The notes beneath the pieces were generated by a model. That model did not search any database and was not told the DNA's origin. It worked only from the letters and a program-made list of their open reading frames with translations. Shown one piece after another: positions 1-7,244 of a stretch of DNA of 47,194 nucleotides (position 1 is its first letter; each line of letters starts with the position of its first letter). Made by a program: the position numbers and the translations under genes. This DNA is from an uncultured Oscillospiraceae bacterium (GTDB lineage Bacteria; Bacillota; Clostridia; Oscillospirales; Oscillospiraceae). The DNA lies in the NCBI GenBank assembly GCA_910584805.1, contig CAJUCB010000002.1, positions 1-47,194 of the forward strand. Reading direction: 5' to 3'.

Positions 1-504
1 GGAGTGCTGGCCGTAGAAGGAGTCCTTGCACTGGACCACCCCGGCGTGCCAGGAGGCCCCCATAGCACGGGCCGCGTCCACCAGGGCGGTGAGCACCTGG
101 TAATCCGGCACCGCCGGGAACTCCATGGGGGCGTATTCCCGGCTGGTGCCCTCCTGGCGGACTGCCCCGGTGGCAATCACCAAATCGTTGCTCTGGACCT
201 GTAGGGCAATGCCCCCACAGGTGCCGGTGCGCACAAAGGTATCCGCCCCGATGGCCACCAGCTCCTCCATGGCAATGGCAGCGGAGGGGCCGCCGATGCC
301 CGTGGAGCAGACGCTGACCTTCTCCCCCAGAAGGGTCCCGGTGTAAATATTAAACTCCCGATTGTACGCCACCTGGACGGGGTTGTCAAAATACGCCGCG
401 ATGGCGGCACAACGGCCGGGGTCCCCCGGCAAAATGCAATAACGGCCCACATCCCCAGGGCCGCAGTGGATGTGAAATTGCAGCTCACGTGTTTCCTTGT
501 TCAT
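1..504 (-). CDS. udp: Uridine phosphorylase (3' end cut by window edge)
   Basis: Phosphorolytic cleavage of uridine to uracil and ribose-1-phosphate (nucleoside phosphorylase family, pyrimidine salvage, cytoplasm). The first 168 residues are visible. They carry the phosphate-binding LPGDPGR segment near residue 25, the STGIGGPSAAIAMEEL stretch and the RTGTCGG motif near residue 90, all typical of the uridine/purine nucleoside phosphorylase fold. The ATG at 504 overlaps the ruvX stop by four bases (ATGA), so the two genes are translationally coupled in one operon. The C-terminal part lies outside the window. Uridine rather than purine specificity is inferred from overall resemblance; the specificity loop is not visible. 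Confidence 0.85.
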   Translation of the reverse strand, partial: MNKETRELQFHIHCGPGDVGRYCILPGDPGRCAAIAAYFDNPVQVAYNREFNIYTGTLLGEKVSVCSTGIGGPSAAIAMEELVAIGADTFVRTGTCGGIALQVQSNDLVIATGAVRQEGTSREYAPMEFPAVPDYQVLTALVDAARAMGASWHAGVVQCKDSFYGQHS

Positions 505-944
505 AAAGCCTCCTGTTCCCGCTGGATGCGCTTGCGCGCCAAATACCCTTCCAAAATCAAGCTGGCCGCCACAGCGTCCACCTTGTCCTTCCGCTTGATG
601 GCCCGGACCCCCTGCTCCCCTAAAATCCGGTGGGCGTCCACGGTGGTGCGCCGCTCGTCCCAGAGGACGACGGGCAAGTCCGTCCGCGCCCGGAGCCGTT
701 GGGCCAGCGCCTGGCACTTCTCCGCCCGGGGGCCGATGGTGCCGTCCATGTTCAGGGGATGCCCCAAAACCATTTCCTCCGCCCCCTGCTCCCGGGCCAG
801 GGCCAAGAGCTGCTCGATCACCGCGTCCTGCTTGCGGCTCTTGATGAGAAAGGTCCGGCCGGTCAAAAAGCCGGTGGCGTCGGAGAGGGCCACGCCGGTG
901 CGGTTGTCGCCATAGTCAATTGCCATGATCTTCATGGGTGTCAC
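501..944 (-). CDS. ruvX: RuvX/YqgF Holliday-junction resolvase-like nuclease
   Basis: RNase H-fold protein of the YqgF family, implicated in processing of pre-16S rRNA 5' ends and, in some species, Holliday junction resolution. The N-terminus MAIDYGDNRTGVALSD carries the first catalytic Asp, and VLWDERRTTVDAHRIL followed by DAVAASLILEGYL holds the later acidic residues; 144-147 residues is the normal length. Two starts are possible: GTG at 944 or ATG at 935. An upstream GGGGAGACGAGG run serves either, and the ATG gives the usual MKIMAIDYG beginning. Transcribed from a consensus promoter at 998-1025 and overlapping udp by four bases. Confidence 0.92.
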   Translation of the reverse strand: MTPMKIMAIDYGDNRTGVALSDATGFLTGRTFLIKSRKQDAVIEQLLALAREQGAEEMVLGHPLNMDGTIGPRAEKCQALAQRLRARTDLPVVLWDERRTTVDAHRILGEQGVRAIKRKDKVDAVAASLILEGYLARKRIQREQEAL

Positions 945-997
945 GTCCTCGTCTCCCCGCCGGGGCGGGGTCCCATATTGGGAAATAATATGGTATC

Positions 998-1025
998 ATT
1001 ATAACAAACTGGGCGGGGTTGTCAA
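998..1025 (-). promoter_or_regulatory. Sigma-A promoter for ruvX-udp
   Basis: On the minus strand TTGACA (1025-1020) and TATAAT (1003-998) are separated by 16 bases, a perfect match to both hexamers. It lies about 55 bases before the ruvX start and is the only promoter-like sequence seen there. Confidence 0.85.
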
Positions 1026-1075
1026 CGCTGGCAGGACACTTGCCGGCTTAGCATGGATAAAGATACGTGATCCTC

Positions 1076-1103
1076 GCCGCCCCACCACCGGGGCGGCCTT
1101 TTC
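1076..1103 (+). terminator. Terminator-like hairpin upstream of the ABC/two-component module
   Basis: GCCGCCCC (1076-1083), loop ACCACC, GGGGCGGC (1090-1097), then CTTTTCTTT. The U-rich tail lies on the plus strand, so it would stop plus-strand transcription entering the ABC operon. No plus-strand gene is seen upstream, so it either insulates the operon or belongs to a short leader transcript. The rest of 945-1219 holds the ruvX promoter and the repeat cluster listed next. Confidence 0.55.
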
Positions 1104-1125
1104 TTTCCCCCAACATGACAAAACT

Positions 1126-1163
1126 GTCACCGGCCAAGTCACGCTCCCGTCACCTGGCCGGTG
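1126..1163 (+). promoter_or_regulatory. Candidate response-regulator binding site
   Basis: GTCAC occurs three times at 1126, 1138 and 1149, i.e. every 11-12 bp on one face of the helix, the layout OmpR-family regulators use. The same stretch holds a 9-bp inverted repeat, CACCGGCCA (1128-1136) and TGGCCGGTG (1155-1163). A possible -10 (TATCCT, 1164-1169) follows directly, placing the repeats over the -35 region, as for an activator. The regulator encoded at 4765 is the natural candidate; this link is inference. Confidence 0.5.
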
Positions 1164-1219
1164 TATCCTGAGACCATCAACCCCAGGGGGGCACCCCTGG
1201 CGGAAAGGAGCGAGCATGT

Positions 1220-1921
1220 ATGGAAATCTTACGCTGTGAACATCTCTCAAAGGTATACGGCAGCGGGAAAAACCAGGTGGTGGCCCTAGACGATGTATCC
1301 TTCTCTGTGGAGAAGGGGGAATTCGTCTCCATTGTGGGCCCCTCTGGCAGCGGCAAGTCCACCTTGCTGCACATTTTGGGGGGCGTAGACCAACCCACCG
1401 GCGGCAAGGTGTTCCTAGACGGCACCGACCTCCACAGCCTCAGGGAGGACCAACTGGCCATCTTCCGCCGGCGGCAGATCGGGCTGGTGTATCAGTTTTA
1501 CAACCTGCTGCCTGTGCTGAACGTGGAGGAGAACATTGTCCTGCCCCATCTGCTGGACAAACGGGGGATGGACTGGGAACGGCTGGACAAAATCGTGGAG
1601 CAGATGGGCCTGACTGACCGGCGGCAGCACCTGCCCAACCAGCTCTCCGGAGGCCAGCAGCAGCGGGTGAGCATTGGCCGGGCCTTGTTCAACCATCCCG
1701 CCATCGTCCTGGCCGACGAGCCCACGGGAAACCTGGACCAGAAGAGCGGCCGGGAGATCATTGCCCTCTTCCAGCGCTCCAACCGGGACCTGGGGCAGAC
1801 CCTGCTGCTCATCACCCACGACGAGAGCATCGCCCTGCAAGCCGACCGGATGATCTGCCTGGAGGACGGGCGCATCACCCGGGATGAGCGCATCCGCATC
1901 CTGGGGGGTGGGCAGCCATGA
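1220..1921 (+). CDS. ABC transporter ATP-binding protein (LolD/MacB/BceA type)
   Basis: Cytoplasmic ATPase of a MacB-like ABC system; partner of the FtsX-type permease encoded next. Walker A GPSGSGKST is at residues 40-48, the Q-loop is YQFYNLLP, the signature is LSGGQQQR, Walker B is IVLADEPTG and the switch His is in LITHDES. The 233-residue length is normal. The subfamily-typical VEENIVLPHLL segment and the pairing with a large-extracellular-domain permease favour peptide or antibiotic detoxification, or lipoprotein-type mechanotransmission, rather than nutrient import. An AAAGGAG Shine-Dalgarno precedes the ATG. The stop overlaps the permease start by four bases (ATGA). Confidence 0.92.
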   Translation: MEILRCEHLSKVYGSGKNQVVALDDVSFSVEKGEFVSIVGPSGSGKSTLLHILGGVDQPTGGKVFLDGTDLHSLREDQLAIFRRRQIGLVYQFYNLLPVLNVEENIVLPHLLDKRGMDWERLDKIVEQMGLTDRRQHLPNQLSGGQQQRVSIGRALFNHPAIVLADEPTGNLDQKSGREIIALFQRSNRDLGQTLLLITHDESIALQADRMICLEDGRITRDERIRILGGGQP

Positions 1922-4728
1922 CGAGACCCAGAGCGCCCAGAAATATCGTCCACTATGTCACCGGCCAATATATGCGCCAGAACAAAAAGCGGAGCTTGAC
2001 CACCTTCTTTGGCATCGTCTTTACCGTGCTGCTGATGACCTGCGTATTTGTGGGCCGCGAGAGCGCCATCACCTACCTGGAAGAGGTGGCGTCCCAGAAA
2101 AACGGCAAGTGGCACTACACCCTCTATGACATCACCCCCCAGAAGCGGGCCGAGCTGGAAGCCCTGCCCTATGTCAGCGGCACCGCCGCCGCCCTCTCCC
2201 TGGGGCTCACAGACTTCCCCGCCTCCGCCAACCCGGAGCGCCCCTACCTCAATGTCAAGGCCTATGAGCCCCAGGCCATCTCCTGGAACAACATCCGCCT
2301 TACGGAGGGCCGCTTGCCGGAAAACGGTGGGGAAATCCTCCTAAGCAGCGCCTGCCTGAAAGACGGCAGCGGTGTAACACTGGGGGACTCTATTGACGCC
2401 AGGTTCTTCCAGCGCAGCATCACCGGCCTCCCAGGCGCCGACACTACCAAAACCTATTTCCCCGCCCTATCCCTAGAAATCGCCCGGGGGGAGACCAAGG
2501 ACTTGCCCCTGACCTTCCCCCACTTCCCGGAAAACAACGACTTTCGCATCGACCTATTGTGGACCGGCCAGCGGGGCCACTACACCGTGGTGGGCTTTAT
2601 GGAGCCCCCCTCCTTTGAGCCCAGCTATGCCGCCGGCTACACCGCCCTCACCCTGGCGGAGCCGGACAGCTTGGCTCTGGCAGAGAGCTACAGCCTCTTC
2701 CTACAGACCTCCACCAACCGGGACACCCCCGCCGGGGCCCTGTCTCTGCTGTGGCAGATCGCGGGGGAGGAAAACGTGGAGAGCAATGACTCTCTCCTGG
2801 CCTTCTCCGGCAACAGCTCTGACAGCACCATGAACCTGATGGTAGACCTAATGACCGGGTTCTTCCTGCTGCTGATTCTGGCGGTGTCGGTGGTGCTGAT
2901 CTACAACGTGTTCAACATCTCCTTCCGGGAGCGCAGCCGTTACCTGGGTATGCTCTCCTCCGTGGGGGCCACCGCCCGGCAGAAGCGCAGCAGCGTATAC
3001 TTTGAGGCGGGTATCCTCCTGTTGGCCGCCCTGCCTGTGGGCATCCTGGCGGGGTTCGGGGTGGTGCTCGGGGGGCTGCGGATTATGGAGCCCTATGTGG
3101 TCCAACTGGTCTACGGGGGCATCCAGCAGGAGGCCCCCGCCGTGTCCCTGACCCTCTCCTGGCAGGCCCTGGCGGCGGTGGCCCTGGCCAGTGTGGTCAC
3201 AGTGCTCCTCTCCGCCTTCCTCCCCGCCTGGAAAATCGGCAAAATCGGCCCCATTGCCAGCATCCAGGGCGGCCATGTCCTCCGGGCCCGGAAAGGCCGG
3301 GCCCAGACCCACATCCGGGGCGGCGCCGAGGGGATGCTGGCCCACAGCTTCCTCCACCGGCAGGGCCGGAACCAGCGCAGCCTGTTTCTGGCAGTGACGG
3401 CGTTCCTCCTGGTGCTGACGGTGGCCTCCTTCGGCGTCAGCCAGGTGATCGGCATCATCGAATACAAAGCCGATGCCCCCGTCAGCCTGGATGTGGCAGT
3501 CCAGGAGCGGGACTGCATCCTCCACTACGACCGCAGCAGCGAGGACGGCCCCGCCTTCTACAACGCCCTGAAGCAGGCGTTGGAAACCCGGCCGGAGGTG
3601 ACATCCCTCAAGCCGTGGTACAGCAGCATGTTTGCCCTGGATGTGGACACCAGCTTTTACAGTGAGGAGTATTGGGCCGCCTTCCTGGACATCGCGGAGG
3701 AATACCTGGGCCAAGGGTTCAGCCGGGAGGAATTGGAACAAAAGTACGTGCTGGACCGCAACTGCACCGTAAACCTCCTGGTCCCCGACGACGAAACCCT
3801 CCGGCAAATCGCCAAGCGCTGCGGGGCGGACCAGGCCCTGGTGTTTGAGGGCCAGGGGGCTATCCTGCTCAACGAGGTCCAGCTAGACACGGACAGCTAT
3901 GGCTTTGAGCTCCGGGAGCCCCGGCACTACCGCTACTATGACATCCAGCAGCCCTCCGCCTGCCTGCCCGGGGACAGCTTCCCCGTCACGGTGTACAACG
4001 CTGCCTTGGAGCAGGCGGCCCCCGCCCAGCTCACCCTGGCCGGGTATGCCAACAACGACCAGTGCAGCCCCTTCTTCTCCGTCCACGGGGGCACCCCCTG
4101 GCTGTTGCTGAGCCGCCAGACGGCAGAGCAGTTGGCCCAGGGGGCGGGGTTTGGGCAGTTGGCGGACTGGCTGTCGGAAGAACTGCACATCCAACTGGCC
4201 CAGGGGGCCGAGGACTATGTGGACTACCTGCGCCAATCCGCCGAGGGCTCGTCGGTAATGCATCTCTCCGCCTGGAACGACCCGGACTACCCCCTCTCCA
4301 TCACCCAATCCCTCTGTGCCATCCTACGGGTGCTGTTGGTGGCCTTTGTGGCCCTGTCCTCGGTGGTGTGCCTGCTGAACTTGTGGAACGCCATCCACGG
4401 CCGGATGCTGGAACGGCGGCGGGATTTTGCCGTGCTGCGCTCCGTAGGGGCCACCCAGAGGCAGCTGGAAAACACCCTGGTGCTGGAATGCCTGGGCATC
4501 CTGGGGAAGGGGCTGCTTCTCTCCGCCCTGCTCTCTGGAGGGCTGATCTATCTGATCCACCGCCTGCTCAGCCAGCTCTTCGGCCACCTGGCCTTCCACC
4601 TCCCCTGGGGGATGCTGGCCTTCGCCCTGCTCTTCACCACCGGGGCGGTGCTGCTGCTGACCCTGCTGTGCTTCCGGCGGGAAAAGATACAGAATTTGAT
4701 TGAATGTATCCGCCAGGATAGTGTATAA
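1918..4728 (+). CDS. ABC permease with two FtsX domains
   Basis: 936-residue membrane protein. One TM segment lies near residues 28-46, followed by a large extracytoplasmic region (about 50-305). Three TM segments (about 310-440) form the first FtsX domain (FRERSRYLGMLSSVGATARQKRSSVYFE). A TM at about 485-505 precedes a second extracytoplasmic region (about 510-795), and three C-terminal TM segments carry the second FtsX signature (RRRDFAVLRSVGATQRQLE). This duplicated layout differs from classical BceB (ten TM helices, one large loop) and resembles SalY/MacB-like permeases of Clostridia. With the ATPase and the adjacent two-component system it suggests a transporter that handles and senses a peptide, antibiotic or envelope signal. 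The substrate cannot be read from sequence. Confidence 0.88.
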   Translation: MTRPRAPRNIVHYVTGQYMRQNKKRSLTTFFGIVFTVLLMTCVFVGRESAITYLEEVASQKNGKWHYTLYDITPQKRAELEALPYVSGTAAALSLGLTDFPASANPERPYLNVKAYEPQAISWNNIRLTEGRLPENGGEILLSSACLKDGSGVTLGDSIDARFFQRSITGLPGADTTKTYFPALSLEIARGETKDLPLTFPHFPENNDFRIDLLWTGQRGHYTVVGFMEPPSFEPSYAAGYTALTLAEPDSLALAESYSLFLQTSTNRDTPAGALSLLWQIAGEENVESNDSLLAFSGNSSDSTMNLMVDLMTGFFLLLILAVSVVLIYNVFNISFRERSRYLGMLSSVGATARQKRSSVYFEAGILLLAALPVGILAGFGVVLGGLRIMEPYVVQLVYGGIQQEAPAVSLTLSWQALAAVALASVVTVLLSAFLPAWKIGKIGPIASIQGGHVLRARKGRAQTHIRGGAEGMLAHSFLHRQGRNQRSLFLAVTAFLLVLTVASFGVSQVIGIIEYKADAPVSLDVAVQERDCILHYDRSSEDGPAFYNALKQALETRPEVTSLKPWYSSMFALDVDTSFYSEEYWAAFLDIAEEYLGQGFSREELEQKYVLDRNCTVNLLVPDDETLRQIAKRCGADQALVFEGQGAILLNEVQLDTDSYGFELREPRHYRYYDIQQPSACLPGDSFPVTVYNAALEQAAPAQLTLAGYANNDQCSPFFSVHGGTPWLLLSRQTAEQLAQGAGFGQLADWLSEELHIQLAQGAEDYVDYLRQSAEGSSVMHLSAWNDPDYPLSITQSLCAILRVLLVAFVALSSVVCLLNLWNAIHGRMLERRRDFAVLRSVGATQRQLENTLVLECLGILGKGLLLSALLSGGLIYLIHRLLSQLFGHLAFHLPWGMLAFALLFTTGAVLLLTLLCFRREKIQNLIECIRQDSV

Positions 4729-4729
4729 T
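4700..4729 (+). promoter_or_regulatory. Possible internal promoter for the two-component genes
   Basis: TTGAAT (4700-4705), 18 bases, then TATAAT (4724-4729), overlapping the end of the permease gene. It would let the regulator and kinase be made at a basal level independent of the transporter promoter. Confidence 0.5.
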
Positions 4730-4764
4730 TCTACCAACGGCAACCACCGAAGGGAGGCACGGCC

Positions 4765-5430
4765 ATGACAGTATTTGTGGTAGAGGACGACGAAATCATC
4801 CAGGACAGCCTGCGCTACTCCCTGGTCCAGGCGGGCTACGCCGTCACCACCGCCGGCAGCGTCCGGGAGGCCCTAGGCTGCCTGGAACGGGGGGAGCCCT
4901 TTGACCTGTGCCTCCTGGACATCCGCCTCCCCGACGGCAGCGGCTTCCAGGTCTGTGACGCCATCCGGGCCAGGGGCAGCACCCCCATCCTCTTCCTCAC
5001 CGCCTGCGACGACGAGGTGAATACCGTCCGCGCCCTGGAAACCGGCGGGGACGACTACATCCCCAAGCCCTTCCGGGTGCGGGAGCTCCTGGCCCGGATG
5101 GGGGCCGTCCTGCGCCGGAGCACCCCCGGCCAGCCAGGGGCAGCTGCCCCGGTGCTGGTGGGGGCCAACCAGGTGGACCTGCAAACGGGCAAGGTCTACC
5201 GGAACGGCCAGGAGGTGGTGCTCACCGCCATGGAGTATAAGCTGCTGCTGGTGTTCCTGCGCAACCGTGGGCAGCTCCTCTCCCGGGGCCAAATCTTAAA
5301 CCAGCTCTGGGACGCCGCCGGGGACTACGTCAACGACAACACACTCACCGTGTATGTAAAGCGTTTACGGGAAAAGCTGGGGGAGGGTGTCATCCAGACG
5401 GTACGGGGCATCGGTTACCGGCTGGGCTAG
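4765..5430 (+). CDS. OmpR/PhoB-family response regulator
   Basis: 221-residue DNA-binding response regulator. The receiver domain shows acidic E7-D8-D9, phospho-acceptor D52 (LLDIRLPDGSG), T79 and K101 (KPFRVREL). The C-terminal winged helix ends with the classic NTLTVYVKRLREKLGE and TVRGIGYRL segments. The start is backed by AAGGGAGG seven bases upstream. It sits 36 bases after the permease and 10 bases before the kinase, so it is the kinase's partner and the likely controller of the ABC operon through the repeats at 1126-1163. Confidence 0.95.
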   Translation: MTVFVVEDDEIIQDSLRYSLVQAGYAVTTAGSVREALGCLERGEPFDLCLLDIRLPDGSGFQVCDAIRARGSTPILFLTACDDEVNTVRALETGGDDYIPKPFRVRELLARMGAVLRRSTPGQPGAAAPVLVGANQVDLQTGKVYRNGQEVVLTAMEYKLLLVFLRNRGQLLSRGQILNQLWDAAGDYVNDNTLTVYVKRLREKLGEGVIQTVRGIGYRLG

Positions 5431-5440
5431 GGGGGACTGT

Positions 5441-6406
5441 ATGGAACTGCTATCCCTGGCCCTCCCCCTCCTCTTCCTGGGGGCAGGCCTCGCGCTGAAC
5501 TCCGTGCCGGTGCTGGCCCTGGGGCTGGTGGTGTTGGCAGTCCTTCAACTGCTGGCCCATCTGCGCCGGGAGCGCCAGTTGGCCCGGCTGATCCGGGAGC
5601 TCACCCAGCTCCAAGACAACATCCTCCCCCTGGACCACTGCCAGGAGGGGAAGCTGGGCATCCTCCACAGCGAGCTCTACAAGCTGGTGACCCAGCTCCG
5701 GGCCCAGGCCACCGCCGCGGACCACGGGAAGGGCTACCTGGCGGACCTTTTGGCGGACATCTCCCACCAGCTGAAAACACCCCTAACAGCCATGGGCATT
5801 TTGATGGACATTTTGGGCACCCCGGAGCTGGCGGAGGAAACCCGGCTGGAAACGGTGGCCAAGGTGGAGGCCCAGCTCAACAAGGTCAACTGGCTCATCC
5901 GCAACCTCTTGGTCCTCTCCCAGCTGGACGCCAATGTCCTGGAATTAAAGCCCGCCCCCTGCGACCTGTGCGCCCTGCTGGACAGCGTGTGCCAGTCCGT
6001 GGAGGTACTGGCCGAGGTGCAGGGGGTGGAGCTGCGCCGGCACTATGGCCCCGGCCCCATCCCCCTGTCCTGCGACTGGGGGTGGACCCGGGAAGCCCTG
6101 AGCAACCTGGTGAAAAACTGCGTGGAGCACAGCCCTGGGGGCTATGTGGCCCTCTCCGTGCTCCACCACAACCTCTCCACCACCATCACCATCCAGGACA
6201 ACGGCCAGGGCATCCCCAAGGAGGAGCTCCCCCACATCTTCCAGCGCTTCTACAAGGGCCGCAACAGCACCCCCAACAGCGTGGGGCTGGGCCTGGCCTT
6301 GGCCAACCAGCTGGTTTTGAAGCAAAACGGCATCCTCAGCGCAACCAGCCAGGAGGGGGCGGGGACCTGCTTCACCGTCAAGTTCTACTCCACGATCCAG
6401 CTATAA
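5441..6406 (+). CDS. Membrane sensor histidine kinase with short-loop N-terminus
   Basis: The ATG at 5441 follows a GGGGGG Shine-Dalgarno. An in-frame start at 5387 would overlap the regulator by 44 bases and adds a non-hydrophobic tail, so it was not used. Residues 2-39 form two hydrophobic segments joined by only a few residues, so no real extracellular sensor is present. This is the intramembrane-sensing architecture of BceS-like kinases that read the state of a partner ABC transporter. The catalytic core is intact: H-box DISHQLKTPL with H109, N-box NLVKNCVEHS, G1 DNGQGI, F-box, G2 GLGLALA. 321 residues. Confidence 0.93.
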   Translation: MELLSLALPLLFLGAGLALNSVPVLALGLVVLAVLQLLAHLRRERQLARLIRELTQLQDNILPLDHCQEGKLGILHSELYKLVTQLRAQATAADHGKGYLADLLADISHQLKTPLTAMGILMDILGTPELAEETRLETVAKVEAQLNKVNWLIRNLLVLSQLDANVLELKPAPCDLCALLDSVCQSVEVLAEVQGVELRRHYGPGPIPLSCDWGWTREALSNLVKNCVEHSPGGYVALSVLHHNLSTTITIQDNGQGIPKEELPHIFQRFYKGRNSTPNSVGLGLALANQLVLKQNGILSATSQEGAGTCFTVKFYSTIQL

Positions 6407-6443
6407 AAAATACGCCCGCCCTGGACAGCCTGTCCCAGGGCGG
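6405..6443 (-). terminator. Terminator of rubrerythrin gene
   Basis: CCGCCCTGG-ACA (6416-6427), loop GCC, TGT-C-CCAGGGCGG (6431-6443, one bulged C). On the minus strand the stem is followed by a run of six T (6410-6405). It lies between the convergent kinase and rubrerythrin genes, and its U-tract serves the rubrerythrin direction. Confidence 0.8.
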
Positions 6444-6468
6444 ACGTTTGCTTGCGGCGCCGGCTTGC

Positions 6469-7002
6469 TCAATAGTTGTCGGCCTTGACCTCGAAGAAGG
6501 ACTGGGGATGCCCACACACCGGGCACTCCTCGGGGGCCTCATTGCTGTACTCCAAATGGCCGCAGTTGCGGCAGTACCAGACCTTTACGGCGTCCTTCTT
6601 GAACACCTCGCTGGCTTCCAGGTTTTCCAGCAGCTTCAAATAGCGCTCATAGTGGGATTTCTCGATCTCCGCCACCCCGGCGAACATGTCGGCGATGCGG
6701 TGGAAGCCCTCTTCCCGGGCCTCCTTGGCCATGCGCTGGTACATGGAGGTCCACTCCTCGTGCTCCCCCTCAGCGGCGGCCATGAGGTTCTCAGCGGTGG
6801 TGCCGATGCCCCCCAGCTCCTTGAACCAGAGCTTGGCGTGTTCCTTCTCGTTGCCGGCGGTCTCCTCGAAGAAGGCGGCAATCTGCTCATAGCCGTCCTT
6901 GCGGGCCTGGGCGGCGTAATAGGTGTACTTGTTGCGGGCCTGGCTCTCGCCGGCAAAGGCCTCCCAGAGGTTGGCCTCGGTCTTTGTGCCTTTCAGTTCC
7001 AT
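6469..7002 (-). CDS. Rubrerythrin
   Basis: Non-haem di-iron peroxidase that reduces hydrogen peroxide in the cytoplasm of anaerobes. The N-terminal four-helix ferritin-like domain carries the metal-ligand glutamates (AFAGESQARNKYTYYA, ETAGNEKEHAKLWF, EGEHEEWTSMY, VAEIEKSHYERY). The C-terminal rubredoxin-like knuckle binds iron by YCRNCG and CPVCGH. 177 residues, standard length. The start has an AAAGGAG Shine-Dalgarno. A weak promoter (TTGATA, 17 bases, TACACA) may lie at 7062-7034 on this strand. Monocistronic, with its own terminator. Confidence 0.96.
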   Translation of the reverse strand: MELKGTKTEANLWEAFAGESQARNKYTYYAAQARKDGYEQIAAFFEETAGNEKEHAKLWFKELGGIGTTAENLMAAAEGEHEEWTSMYQRMAKEAREEGFHRIADMFAGVAEIEKSHYERYLKLLENLEASEVFKKDAVKVWYCRNCGHLEYSNEAPEECPVCGHPQSFFEVKADNY

Positions 7003-7128
7003 GATCTCGGCTCCTTTCCGTATCCATTGTTATTGTGTATCGGGCTTGTCCCATGATATCAAATACAGGGTGGGAATGCAATACCCTTGTTTCTTCCTGG
7101 GCCCTCCGGGGCCTTTCGGGGAAAAGCC

Positions 7129-7157
7129 TTGACAGGGGCAGAGGGGCATGGTAACAT
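7129..7157 (+). promoter_or_regulatory. Sigma-A promoter of the glycosyltransferase-flippase unit
   Basis: TTGACA (7129-7134), 17 bases, TAACAT (7152-7157). Transcription would begin near 7164, leaving an ~80-base leader before the glycosyltransferase start. Confidence 0.8.
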
Positions 7158-7172
7158 AAACCATGTCGGGGA

Positions 7173-7220
7173 CCGGAGCCGCCTGGATCAGGCTAAAGCC
7201 GGCTCCCGGCTCTCTTTTTT
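7173..7220 (+). promoter_or_regulatory. Candidate transcription attenuator in the leader
   Basis: A terminator hairpin AGCCGG-CTC-CCGGCT (7197-7211) is followed by CTCTTTTTT (7212-7220). The upstream CCGGAGCCG (7173-7181) can instead pair with CGGCTCCCGG (7200-7209, one bulge). That pairing would dismantle the terminator, so the two structures exclude each other. It lies between the promoter and the first gene of a surface-polysaccharide pair. Confidence 0.6.
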
Positions 7221-7244
7221 ATCAGGAAATGGGGGAAACGGTCC

